Source of the DNA: Sediminibacterium salmoneum NBRC 103935
Lineage (GTDB): Bacteria > Bacteroidota > Bacteroidia > Chitinophagales > Chitinophagaceae
Length of the DNA: 39,223 bases
NCBI RefSeq assembly: GCF_000511175.1
Contig: NZ_KI866530.1
Coordinates: 2,791,422-2,830,644, forward strand
Direction: 5' to 3'
Shown: in pieces, positions 32,100 through 39,223 of the stretch
Layout: each line of letters starts with the position of its first letter
Numbering within the stretch: the first letter of the stretch is position 1
Position numbers and translations under genes: made by a program
The notes under the pieces: generated by a model
Told to the model about the DNA's origin: nothing
Seen by the model: the letters and a program-made list of their open reading frames with translations, nothing else
Databases searched by the model: none

Positions 32100-33287
32100 A
32101 TGAATGAAGCATTTGTTTCCCGTATAGCTGCTGAGTTAAAAGAAATTGAATCAGCCGGTCTTTTCAAAAAAGAAAGAATTATTACCAGTGAACAGGGGCC
32201 TGAAATTGTGGTAAATGGGAAGAATGTGTTGAATTTTTGTGCCAATAATTACCTGGGACTTTCTTCGCATCCGGATGTAATTAAAGCGGCACATAAAGCT
32301 ATTGATACACATGGTTACGGTATGAGTAGTGTGCGTTTTATCTGCGGCACGCAGGATATTCATAAAGAACTGGAGAAGAAATTAGCTGAATTTTTGGGTA
32401 CAGAAGATACCATTTTATATGCGGCTGCCTTTGATGCCAACGGTGGCGTATTTGAACCTTTGTTTGGTGAAGAAGATGCCATTATAAGTGACGCATTAAA
32501 CCATGCATCTATCATAGATGGGGTTCGTTTGTGCAAGGCCAAACGTTTTCGTTATGAACATAACAATATGGAAGACCTGGAAGCGAGGCTAAAAGAGTCT
32601 GCCAGTTGCAGAAGCAGGATTATTGTAACCGATGGTTCATTCAGTATGGATGGTACCATTGCACAGTTAGATAAAATCTGTGACCTTGCTGATCAGTATG
32701 ATGCCATTGTGATGATAGACGAATGCCATTCTTCGGGTTTCCTTGGTAAAACAGGAAGAGGTACACATGAGTACAGAGGAGTGATGGGAAGAATTGATAT
32801 TATTACAGGTACACTAGGAAAAGCGCTGGGTGGAGCGAGTGGTGGTTTTACTTCAGGCAGAAAGGAGATTATTGAAATGCTTCGTCAGCGAAGCCGTCCT
32901 TATCTTTTCTCCAACACAGTAGCGCCCAGTATTGTAGGTGCTTCAATTGCTGTGCTTGATATGCTTACCTCTGCAACCACCTTAAGAGATAAACTGGAAT
33001 ACAATACCAAATATTTCAGAACCAAAATGACGGAAGCTGGTTTTGATATTAAACCAGGTGACCATCCCATTGTGCCCATCATGTTATACGATGCAGTAGT
33101 AGCTCAGAATTTTGCTGCCAGGTTATTGGATGAGGGTGTTTATGTAATTGGTTTCTTTTATCCTGTAGTAGCCAAAGGTTTGGCCAGAATCAGGGTTCAG
33201 TTAAGTGCGGCACATGAACAGGCACACCTGGACAAAGCCATTGCTGCTTTTACCAAAGTTGGGAAAGAGCTAGGCGTAATTAAATAA
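32100..33287 (+). CDS. kbl: Glycine C-acetyltransferase (2-amino-3-ketobutyrate CoA ligase)
   Basis: This 395-residue alpha-oxoamine synthase uses PLP. Motifs are VLNFCANNYLGLSSHPDVI, GYGMSSVRFICGTQDIHKEL, DALNHASIIDGVRL, VMIDECHSSGFLGKTGRGTH and the PLP-Lys241 site ITGTLGKALGGASGGF. Together with threonine dehydrogenase it degrades threonine to glycine and acetyl-CoA; no tdh is in this window. Kbl is preferred over serine palmitoyltransferase or KAPA synthase by the RFICGTQ and SGGFTSGRKEI signatures. It is 11 bp before the next gene. Confidence 0.92.
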   Translation: MNEAFVSRIAAELKEIESAGLFKKERIITSEQGPEIVVNGKNVLNFCANNYLGLSSHPDVIKAAHKAIDTHGYGMSSVRFICGTQDIHKELEKKLAEFLGTEDTILYAAAFDANGGVFEPLFGEEDAIISDALNHASIIDGVRLCKAKRFRYEHNNMEDLEARLKESASCRSRIIVTDGSFSMDGTIAQLDKICDLADQYDAIVMIDECHSSGFLGKTGRGTHEYRGVMGRIDIITGTLGKALGGASGGFTSGRKEIIEMLRQRSRPYLFSNTVAPSIVGASIAVLDMLTSATTLRDKLEYNTKYFRTKMTEAGFDIKPGDHPIVPIMLYDAVVAQNFAARLLDEGVYVIGFFYPVVAKGLARIRVQLSAAHEQAHLDKAIAAFTKVGKELGVIK

Positions 33288-33298
33288 TACTAACAACA

Positions 33299-34075
33299 AT
33301 GAGATATTTTATTGGTGCGGTTTTAGCAGCTTTTCTTTTAAATGCCTGCTCTCCGAATAATGTTCAGGTAAACAATGAATTGGGTAAGTACTTTGATTCT
33401 GCCAGTGTAAAAGGAAGCTTTGCCTTATTTAATAATGGTACGGGAGACTTTGCCATTTATAATTTAAACAGGTACAAAGACTCTGCCTATTCTCCGGCAG
33501 GAACTTATAATATTGTGCATTCTTTAATTGCCTTGGAAACGGGTGTTGTTTCAGATGAAAACATGACCATTCAGCTGGATTCGGCTGTTTCCATGGAGAC
33601 CGCATTTAAACAATCCGTTGATCCTTATTTTCAGGAAGTAGCCAAAAGAATTGGGAAGGATACCCTGCAGTTCTGGCTGGATAGCCTTGCTTACGGAAAT
33701 CATCAGATTGGAAAATCCATAGATAGTTTCTGGCTGAATAATACCCTTAAGCTTACTGCGGATGAGCAGCTGGGTTTGGTAAAGAAATTATTCTTTAATC
33801 AGTTGCCTTTTCAAAAGAGGACCCATGAGATTGTAAAAAAAATGATGTTGCAGGAATCCAATGCCAACTATCAGCTCAGCTATAAGGATGGATTAACCCC
33901 TCTGGAAAACGGAAAGCAGCTGGCCTGGGTGGCAGGTTGGATTGAAGAGAACAAACACCCGTATTTCTTTGTTTTGAATCTGGAAGGTCCTTCAAACAGT
34001 CAAATGACCGGAATATCCAAAGATCTGCTAAGAAAAATTTTAGCGAATCAGGGTTTCTTTGAAGGCAAAAGATAA
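33299..34075 (+). CDS. Class D beta-lactamase-like lipoprotein lacking the SxxK catalytic motif
   Basis: This 258-residue protein has a lipoprotein signal (LLNAC, Cys17). The fold is that of OXA-type (class D) beta-lactamases: SPAGTYNIVHSLIALETG (65-82) lines up with the OXA SPASTFK box, SVDPYFQEVAKRIG (106-119) with SxV, YGNHQIG (132-138) with YGN, FWLNNTLKL, and KDG (196-198) with KTG, followed by LAWVAGWIE. The nucleophile Ser is Gly68 and the carboxylatable Lys is Asn71, so hydrolysis by the usual mechanism is not possible. The reading frame is intact, so it is not a plain pseudogene. Its role, perhaps binding cell-wall peptides or sensing beta-lactam, is unknown. The gene lies 11 bp after kbl and 15 bp before ispG. 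Confidence 0.8.
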   Translation: MRYFIGAVLAAFLLNACSPNNVQVNNELGKYFDSASVKGSFALFNNGTGDFAIYNLNRYKDSAYSPAGTYNIVHSLIALETGVVSDENMTIQLDSAVSMETAFKQSVDPYFQEVAKRIGKDTLQFWLDSLAYGNHQIGKSIDSFWLNNTLKLTADEQLGLVKKLFFNQLPFQKRTHEIVKKMMLQESNANYQLSYKDGLTPLENGKQLAWVAGWIEENKHPYFFVLNLEGPSNSQMTGISKDLLRKILANQGFFEGKR

Positions 34076-34090
34076 ACCGAACGATATTTT

Positions 34091-36109
34091 ATGCAACATT
34101 ACTGTCATTCACTTACTCAATACAAAAGACTGAAAACCCGTGAAGTTAAAATAGGGGATTTATTGCTGGGTAATGGCCACCCGATTCGGGTACAGACAAT
34201 GACAACTACCGATACCATGGATACCATGGCTACGGTTGAGCAAACCATCCGTTGCATAGAAGCCGGTGCAGAACTGGTAAGAATTACCGCTCCTTCTAAA
34301 AAAGAAGCAGAGAACCTGCTGAATATTAAAAATGAATTGCGCAAAAGAGGATACAATACCCCATTGGTTGCGGATATTCATTTTACGCCGAATGCCGCTG
34401 AAATTGCCGCGAGAATTGTAGAAAAAGTAAGGGTGAACCCAGGCAATTATGTAGACAAGAAAAAGTTTGAACAGATAGATTATACAGATGCAGAATACCT
34501 GGAGGAAATTGAACGCATTCGTGAACGGTTTACCCCACTGGTAAAAATCTGTAAAGAGCATGGAACAGCCATGCGTATTGGTACCAACCACGGATCGCTT
34601 AGCGACAGAATCATGAGCCGCTATGGGGACACTCCAATTGGGATGGTAGAAAGTGCCATGGAGTTTTTAAGAATTGCCCGTGCAGAAGACTATCACAATA
34701 TTATCCTGAGCATGAAAGCCAGTAATCCTCAGGTAATGGTGCAGGCATACCGATTGCTGATACAGCAAATGCAAGCTGAATTTGGAGAATGCTATCCTTT
34801 GCATTTAGGGGTAACCGAAGCAGGGGATGGCGAAGACGGTCGTGTAAAAAGTGCTGCAGGTATCGGAACCTTACTGGAAGATGGAATTGGGGATACCATA
34901 CGTGTTAGCCTAACCGAAGATCCCGAACTGGAAATTCCTGTTTGCAAGGACCTGGTTAAACGCTACGATTACGCCAATAGAAAGGGTATTACAACAGGTA
35001 AAGTGCCGGACATTGAGAAACTGCCTTATGATCCCTTTCATTACACCAGAAGAAAAACTTTCGCAGTTAATAATATAGGAGGGAATCAGGTGCCTGTTGT
35101 GATTGCAGATTTCAGTAAAATTGAAAATATTACTCCCGAACATCTTCAGTCAATTGGTTACCAGTACGATCCGGTTACGGATAAATGGGCCATTGGGGAT
35201 GCTGCTGCGGATTATATTTTTACCGGACATCAGCTGCTTAGTTTTGCTTTACCAGGCACATTAAAAGTGATTGTTTATCCGGCTACTTATGCTCAGGCAG
35301 CAGATAAAAAAAGTTATTTCCCTATTTTCGACAGAGTGGGCTTTGCAAGTGCTACAGTAAAAAGTGAAGGAATCAATTTTGTAATGATTGATTGTTTTAA
35401 CGATGTCACACCTATTAATGATTATAGCTTCTTAACAGATTTTGCCAACGACAAGTCGGTGGTACTTTGTTTAAGCAGTACCAATGGCAATGCCGTTCAG
35501 TCTGTAAGAAGAATGATGATGGAACTGATGGTGCAGCAAATTCAGAATCCGGTTGTATTGATTACAGACAGTAACTGGAGTTCAGTGGACGAACACCTGA
35601 TACATTTTGCAACAGAAACAGGTTCTTTGTTATTGGATGGTTTTGGAGATGGAATTTGTTTAGGCATGCATGCAGACAGCTATGCACTGCAGCAAAAGGA
35701 AGGACTTTCTACCTCAGGAAGAAATTATCTGAGCAATACTTCAGTAGAGCAGTTTATTAATTCCTCTGCCTTCAGTATTCTGCAGGCCAGCAGAACAAGA
35801 ATTTCCAAAACGGAATACATCAGTTGCCCCAGTTGTGGAAGAACCCTGTTTGATTTGCAGGAAACAACGGCAAAAATCAGAAAAGTAACCAATCACCTGA
35901 AAGGCGTTAAAATTGCCATCATGGGATGCATTGTAAATGGTCCGGGTGAAATGGCGGATGCCGATTTTGGATATGTAGGAAGCGGAGTTGGCAAAATCAC
36001 TTTGTACAAAGGCAAAGACATCATGAAGCGAAATATTGACAGTGAAATTGCCGTAACAGAATTAATCAATTTGCTAAAAGAACACGATGCCTGGGTAGAA
36101 CCAGCTTAG
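34091..36109 (+). CDS. ispG: 4-hydroxy-3-methylbut-2-enyl diphosphate synthase, long form
   Basis: This 672-residue iron-sulfur enzyme of the MEP isoprenoid pathway converts MEcPP to HMBPP. The N-terminal TIM-barrel has PIRVQTMTTTDTMDTMATVE, PLVADIHFTPNAA and RIGTNHGSLSDRIMSRYGD. A large inserted domain (about 330-560) separates it from the cluster domain, as in plants, Chlamydiae and Bacteroidota; the E. coli enzyme is about 370 residues. The [4Fe-4S] ligands are Cys579, Cys582, Cys613 and Glu620 (CPSCGRTLFDL, GCIVNGPGE), with the same spacing as in E. coli. Confidence 0.95.
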   Translation: MQHYCHSLTQYKRLKTREVKIGDLLLGNGHPIRVQTMTTTDTMDTMATVEQTIRCIEAGAELVRITAPSKKEAENLLNIKNELRKRGYNTPLVADIHFTPNAAEIAARIVEKVRVNPGNYVDKKKFEQIDYTDAEYLEEIERIRERFTPLVKICKEHGTAMRIGTNHGSLSDRIMSRYGDTPIGMVESAMEFLRIARAEDYHNIILSMKASNPQVMVQAYRLLIQQMQAEFGECYPLHLGVTEAGDGEDGRVKSAAGIGTLLEDGIGDTIRVSLTEDPELEIPVCKDLVKRYDYANRKGITTGKVPDIEKLPYDPFHYTRRKTFAVNNIGGNQVPVVIADFSKIENITPEHLQSIGYQYDPVTDKWAIGDAAADYIFTGHQLLSFALPGTLKVIVYPATYAQAADKKSYFPIFDRVGFASATVKSEGINFVMIDCFNDVTPINDYSFLTDFANDKSVVLCLSSTNGNAVQSVRRMMMELMVQQIQNPVVLITDSNWSSVDEHLIHFATETGSLLLDGFGDGICLGMHADSYALQQKEGLSTSGRNYLSNTSVEQFINSSAFSILQASRTRISKTEYISCPSCGRTLFDLQETTAKIRKVTNHLKGVKIAIMGCIVNGPGEMADADFGYVGSGVGKITLYKGKDIMKRNIDSEIAVTELINLLKEHDAWVEPA

Positions 36110-36128
36110 TGAGCAATTAATCAAGGAT

Positions 36129-37727
36129 ATGATACAAACTGATTTTTTGGTAATAGGATCTGGTATTGCCGGGCTGACCTATGCATTAAAAGTTGCGCAG
36201 AAATATCCTGAGAAGACCATAACGGTCATTACCAAAACACAGACGGACGAAACCAATACCAAATATGCCCAGGGAGGTATTGCAGGTGTGTGGGACGAAA
36301 CAAGAGATAGTTTCAGTAAGCATATCGAAGACACATTAATTGCCGGTGATGGTTTGTGTAATAAAGAGATTGTTGAGATTGTAGTTAAAGAAGGTCCGGA
36401 AAGAATCAGAGAAATTATTGAGTATGGTGCTGCTTTTGATAAAGACGAAGCGGGTATTTATAGTTTAGGAAAAGAAGGCGGCCATAGTGAAAACAGAATA
36501 TTACATCACAAAGATGTTACAGGTATGGAAATGGAGAGGGCATTGCTTTCTCAATTGTCTGCATTACCAAATATTCAATTATTGAATCATTGTTTTGTAG
36601 TAGACCTTATTACGCAGCATCACCTGGGATACCTGGTAACAAAGTCTACGTTGGATATTACCTGTTATGGGGTATATGTATTGAATCTGCAACGCAATCA
36701 GATTGAAAAAATAGTTGCCAAAATTGTACTGCTTGCCACAGGAGGCTGTGGCCAGGCGTATAGAACTACAACGAATCCTAAAATTGCAACGGGTGATGGG
36801 GTTGCCATGGTTTACAGAGCAAAAGGTAAAATAGAGAACATGGAGTTCATTCAGTTTCATCCGACTGCATTGTATGAACCGGGCGTATCTCCTTCTTTTT
36901 TAATTACCGAAGCGGTAAGAGGGGATGGCGGTATTCTGAGAAATAAATCGGGCGAAGCGTTCATGGAAAAATACGATTCCAGAAAAGATCTGGCTCCCCG
37001 TGATATTGTAGCCCGTGCCATAGATAACGAAATGAAACGCACCGGTACAGAGTATGTATACCTGGATTGCAGACATATGGATAAGGAAAAATTTATCCAT
37101 CATTTCCCGAATATTTATCAGAAGTGTTTGATGATTGGTATTGATGTAATGCAGCAAATGATTCCTGTTGCTCCTGCTGCACATTATAGTTGTGGGGGGA
37201 TTAAAACCGACGAATGGGGCAGAACCTCTATCCGTAATTTATATGCCTGTGGAGAGTGTGCCAGCACGGGATTACATGGAGCCAATCGCCTGGCCAGTAA
37301 CAGTTTGCTGGAAGCGATGGTATTTGGACATCGCTGTTTCCTTGATAGTTGTGAAAAAATAGATCAGCTCTCATTTATGAATAGTCTTCCGGACTGGAAT
37401 GCACTGGGCACAGCTGAACCTCGTGAAATGATTCTGATTACACAGAGTCTGAAAGAACTACAACAGATCATGAGTGATTATGTGGGGATTGTAAGAACGG
37501 ATGTGCGACTCAGCCGAGCTATGAAAAGGCTGGATTTGTTGTTTGAGGAAACAGAACAGTTGTATCGGTCTACCAAAGTATCGCCACAGTTATGCGAGTT
37601 GAGAAATTTAATTACTGTTGGATACCTTATTGTAAAAGGAGCACAGTTCCGCAAAGAGAGCAGGGGCCTGCACTATAATACGGATCATCAGGAAAAGAGT
37701 GCTATTTTACAGAACATTATTCTCTAG
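36129..37727 (+). CDS. nadB: L-aspartate oxidase
   Basis: This 532-residue flavoprotein oxidises aspartate to iminoaspartate, the first step of NAD synthesis. The N-terminal FAD fold is LVIGSGIAGLTYALKVA; substrate and flavin motifs are TNTKYAQGGIAGVW, GGHSENRILHHKDVTG, MEFIQFHPTALYEPG, APAAHYSCGGIKTDEWGRTS and HGANRLASNSLLEAMVFG. A C-terminal helical domain follows. NadA and NadC are not in the window. The gene begins 19 bp after ispG and is followed after 2 bp by the acyltransferase gene. Confidence 0.94.
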   Translation: MIQTDFLVIGSGIAGLTYALKVAQKYPEKTITVITKTQTDETNTKYAQGGIAGVWDETRDSFSKHIEDTLIAGDGLCNKEIVEIVVKEGPERIREIIEYGAAFDKDEAGIYSLGKEGGHSENRILHHKDVTGMEMERALLSQLSALPNIQLLNHCFVVDLITQHHLGYLVTKSTLDITCYGVYVLNLQRNQIEKIVAKIVLLATGGCGQAYRTTTNPKIATGDGVAMVYRAKGKIENMEFIQFHPTALYEPGVSPSFLITEAVRGDGGILRNKSGEAFMEKYDSRKDLAPRDIVARAIDNEMKRTGTEYVYLDCRHMDKEKFIHHFPNIYQKCLMIGIDVMQQMIPVAPAAHYSCGGIKTDEWGRTSIRNLYACGECASTGLHGANRLASNSLLEAMVFGHRCFLDSCEKIDQLSFMNSLPDWNALGTAEPREMILITQSLKELQQIMSDYVGIVRTDVRLSRAMKRLDLLFEETEQLYRSTKVSPQLCELRNLITVGYLIVKGAQFRKESRGLHYNTDHQEKSAILQNIIL

Positions 37728-37729
37728 CA

Positions 37730-38626
37730 ATGTATTACATAATATTTCCCTTATTCTATCTTCTGTCGTTGTTGCCATGGTGGCTGATGTACCTGATTGC
37801 AGATGGGTTGTATGTAATTGTCTATTACTTTTTGGGTTACAGGAAGAAAGTGGTTTTTCATAACCTGCAGATTGCTTTTCCTGAGAAATCGGATAAGGAA
37901 AGAGAGAGAATTGCAAAGGATTTTTATCACAATTTCATTGATACCATTGTTGAAACCATTAAAATGATATCCATCAGTAATCGCACGCTGAATAAAAGGA
38001 TGGGTGCGAATATTGAGGTGTTGAATGCATTGTATGATACCGGCAAAAATGTTCAGTTAATGGCCGGACATTTTTTTAACTGGGAGTACCTTAACCGCTG
38101 GTTACCCCTGCATAGTAAATTTCCATTTGTTGGTGTGTATCAGCCTATGTCTAATAAAACAATGGACAGGATTCTTTACAATATGCGTGCAATCAACGGA
38201 ACCATATTAATTCCAACCAAACATTTTAAAAATCAGTTTCATCATTACGTGAAGGATCGATATGCGTTGGGTCTGGCTGCAGATCAGAATCCGCCAAGTG
38301 ACCTGAAAGCCCATTGGGTACCATTTTTCAATCGTTTAACTCCTTTTATACCGGGTCCGGAAAAAGGGGCAAAAATGAAGGATACCCATGTGGTGTTTTG
38401 TCATTTCTACAAAGTAAAACGCGGGTATTATCAGATTCACTTTGAACTTATAACAGATGCCCCCCGTTCATTTAAAGATGGAGAACTAACCCGATTGTTT
38501 GCACAAAAAGTAGAAGCAGCTATACGGCTAAAGCCAGCCAATTATTTATGGAGCCATCGCAGATGGAAGTTCACTTATGATGCTGCAAAGCATGCACATT
38601 TAGTAGTGGAGCCATCCAATGGCTAA
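37730..38626 (+). CDS. LpxL/HtrB-type lysophospholipid (lipid A) acyltransferase
   Basis: This 298-residue protein has an N-terminal membrane anchor (YYIIFPLFYLLSLLPWWLMY). The acyltransferase motif H-x4-E is in MAGHFFNWEYLN. GVYQPMSNKTMDRILYNMRA and LGLAADQNPPSDLKAHWVPF are the other conserved blocks of late lipid A acyltransferases. It would add a secondary acyl chain to lipid A, or a similar acyl group to ornithine or amino lipids, at the inner membrane. It ends 15 bp before the convergent rhodanese gene; only a weak AGCCAT/ATGGCT stem (38610-38624) lies at its end. Confidence 0.88.
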   Translation: MYYIIFPLFYLLSLLPWWLMYLIADGLYVIVYYFLGYRKKVVFHNLQIAFPEKSDKERERIAKDFYHNFIDTIVETIKMISISNRTLNKRMGANIEVLNALYDTGKNVQLMAGHFFNWEYLNRWLPLHSKFPFVGVYQPMSNKTMDRILYNMRAINGTILIPTKHFKNQFHHYVKDRYALGLAADQNPPSDLKAHWVPFFNRLTPFIPGPEKGAKMKDTHVVFCHFYKVKRGYYQIHFELITDAPRSFKDGELTRLFAQKVEAAIRLKPANYLWSHRRWKFTYDAAKHAHLVVEPSNG

Positions 38627-38641
38627 AGCCTAATGAATAAT

Positions 38642-39223
38642 TTAGTTTAGCGCCGCTTCCGTTTTTTCAAATTTGAATTTACCGGGTAATTGTTTGATGG
38701 CATCGAATCCGCCAACTACATTTCGGATATTGTGTATGCCCTGGCGCTTGATTAGTGAAGCTGCAATTACACTTCTGTAACCGCCTGCACAATGTATGTA
38801 AATATTGTACTGTTCTTCCAGGTTGGCCATACTACCCGGATCATTTAACTGGTCCAATGGTATATTAAGGGCCTCTTTTACATGTTCGTTGGCATATTCT
38901 GTTTCCCTTCTTACATCTACAATAACCAGGTTATCGTCAAAGGGCATATCCATGGCCAGTTCATCTGCTTCCACATCAATAATCATATCGATGGGTTCTC
39001 CTGCTTCCTGCCAGGCAGCATATCCACCGGATAAATAGCCAGCAATTTTTTCAAATCCAACCCGGCTTAATCTAATCAGGGATTCTCTTTCTTTTCCTGG
39101 TTCAGCAACAATTAGTATTGGGGCTTCAAAGGATAGAAGGGTTCCTGCCCATTCTGCATATCTTCCATTTAAACCAATATTGATGGATCCCGGAACAAAG
39201 CCCATTGTAAAATCGGCTACGGG
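38642..39223 (-). CDS. Tandem rhodanese protein, C-terminal part of a probable MBL-fold persulfide dioxygenase fusion
   Basis: The frame is open through the window edge, so the 5' part is missing; an internal ATG at 39205 is unlikely to be the start because VADF before it belongs to the rhodanese fold. The first rhodanese domain (FTMGFVPGSINIGLNGRYAE to YAAWQEAGEPI) has no Cys at the active loop (VAEPGKERES) and is likely structural. The second (about VIVDVRRETEYANEHVKEAL onward) has the active loop CAGGYRS. This pattern is typical of metallo-beta-lactamase-rhodanese fusions in Bacteroidota that oxidise persulfides and handle sulfane sulfur. The missing N-terminus would settle it. Confidence 0.8.
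   Translation of the reverse strand, partial: PVADFTMGFVPGSINIGLNGRYAEWAGTLLSFEAPILIVAEPGKERESLIRLSRVGFEKIAGYLSGGYAAWQEAGEPIDMIIDVEADELAMDMPFDDNLVIVDVRRETEYANEHVKEALNIPLDQLNDPGSMANLEEQYNIYIHCAGGYRSVIAASLIKRQGIHNIRNVVGGFDAIKQLPGKFKFEKTEAALN

Noticed and set aside
38610..38624. Terminator after the LpxL-type gene (AGCCAT/ATGGCT)
   Set aside because: It is a 6-bp stem inside the coding end with no T-run after it.
1..39223. CRISPR arrays, insertion sequences, phage genes, toxin-antitoxin or defence systems
   Set aside because: No direct repeat array, transposase or integrase motif, or recognisable defence gene was found on either strand.

Overview
The window looks like a chromosomal segment of a Bacteroidota bacterium, most probably of the Chitinophagaceae type. 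Several signs agree: AT-rich DNA with weak or absent Shine-Dalgarno sequences; many copies of the Bacteroidota -7 promoter element TAnnTTTG just upstream of genes; SusC/TonB-like and OMP beta-barrel proteins with carboxypeptidase-regulatory-like N-termini; the long plant-like form of IspG; and an arginine operon built around the acetyl/succinylornithine-type transcarbamylase. I see no insertion sequence, prophage, CRISPR array or rRNA.

Layout. 1-161 is the tail of an unknown membrane protein. 303-2808 is an ECF sigma factor, a membrane anti-sigma-like protein with a duplicated cytoplasmic domain, and an outer membrane barrel. 2903-3445 is an L,D-transpeptidase-fold protein, convergent with a marR-acyl-CoA dehydrogenase pair (3569-5854) and separated from it by a bidirectional terminator. 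5998-10135 holds surface polysaccharide genes (GT2, O-antigen ligase/polymerase, Wzz-like), a small membrane ORF and an Lrp/AsnC regulator. 10284-10457 is an odd tRNA-like RNA with a roughly 100-nt variable region and its own terminator. 10526-13926 is a probable copper/heavy-metal cluster (HYC_CC_PP protein, double HMBD protein, HMA-fused TonB receptor). 13998-19862 is a housekeeping run: trmB, DUF5522, an alkyltransferase-like protein, comB and a SWIM/SNF2 helicase. 19980-22820 is a large TonB-type barrel.

22897-31291 is a complete, tightly packed arginine biosynthesis operon (GNAT-argG-argC-argD-argF'-argB-argE-argH). It is preceded by a candidate 35-residue leader peptide ending in an Arg/Pro-rich tail directly followed by a hairpin. 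No argJ is present, so the pathway is linear: a GNAT enzyme makes the N-acylglutamate and an M20 deacylase removes the acyl group. Residue 90 of the transcarbamylase is Val, neither the Pro of succinylornithine enzymes nor the Glu of acetylornithine enzymes. 31333-38626 is a further same-strand run with gaps of 2-19 bp: FKBP isomerase, kbl, a class D beta-lactamase-like lipoprotein that has lost its SxxK active site, ispG, nadB and an LpxL-type acyltransferase. The window ends in the 3' part of a tandem-rhodanese protein on the minus strand.

The most unusual items are the tRNA-like RNA (10284-10457), the arginine operon leader (22897-23036) and the catalytically degenerate OXA-like lipoprotein (33299-34075). 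All functional calls come from reading motifs by eye; no database search was possible.
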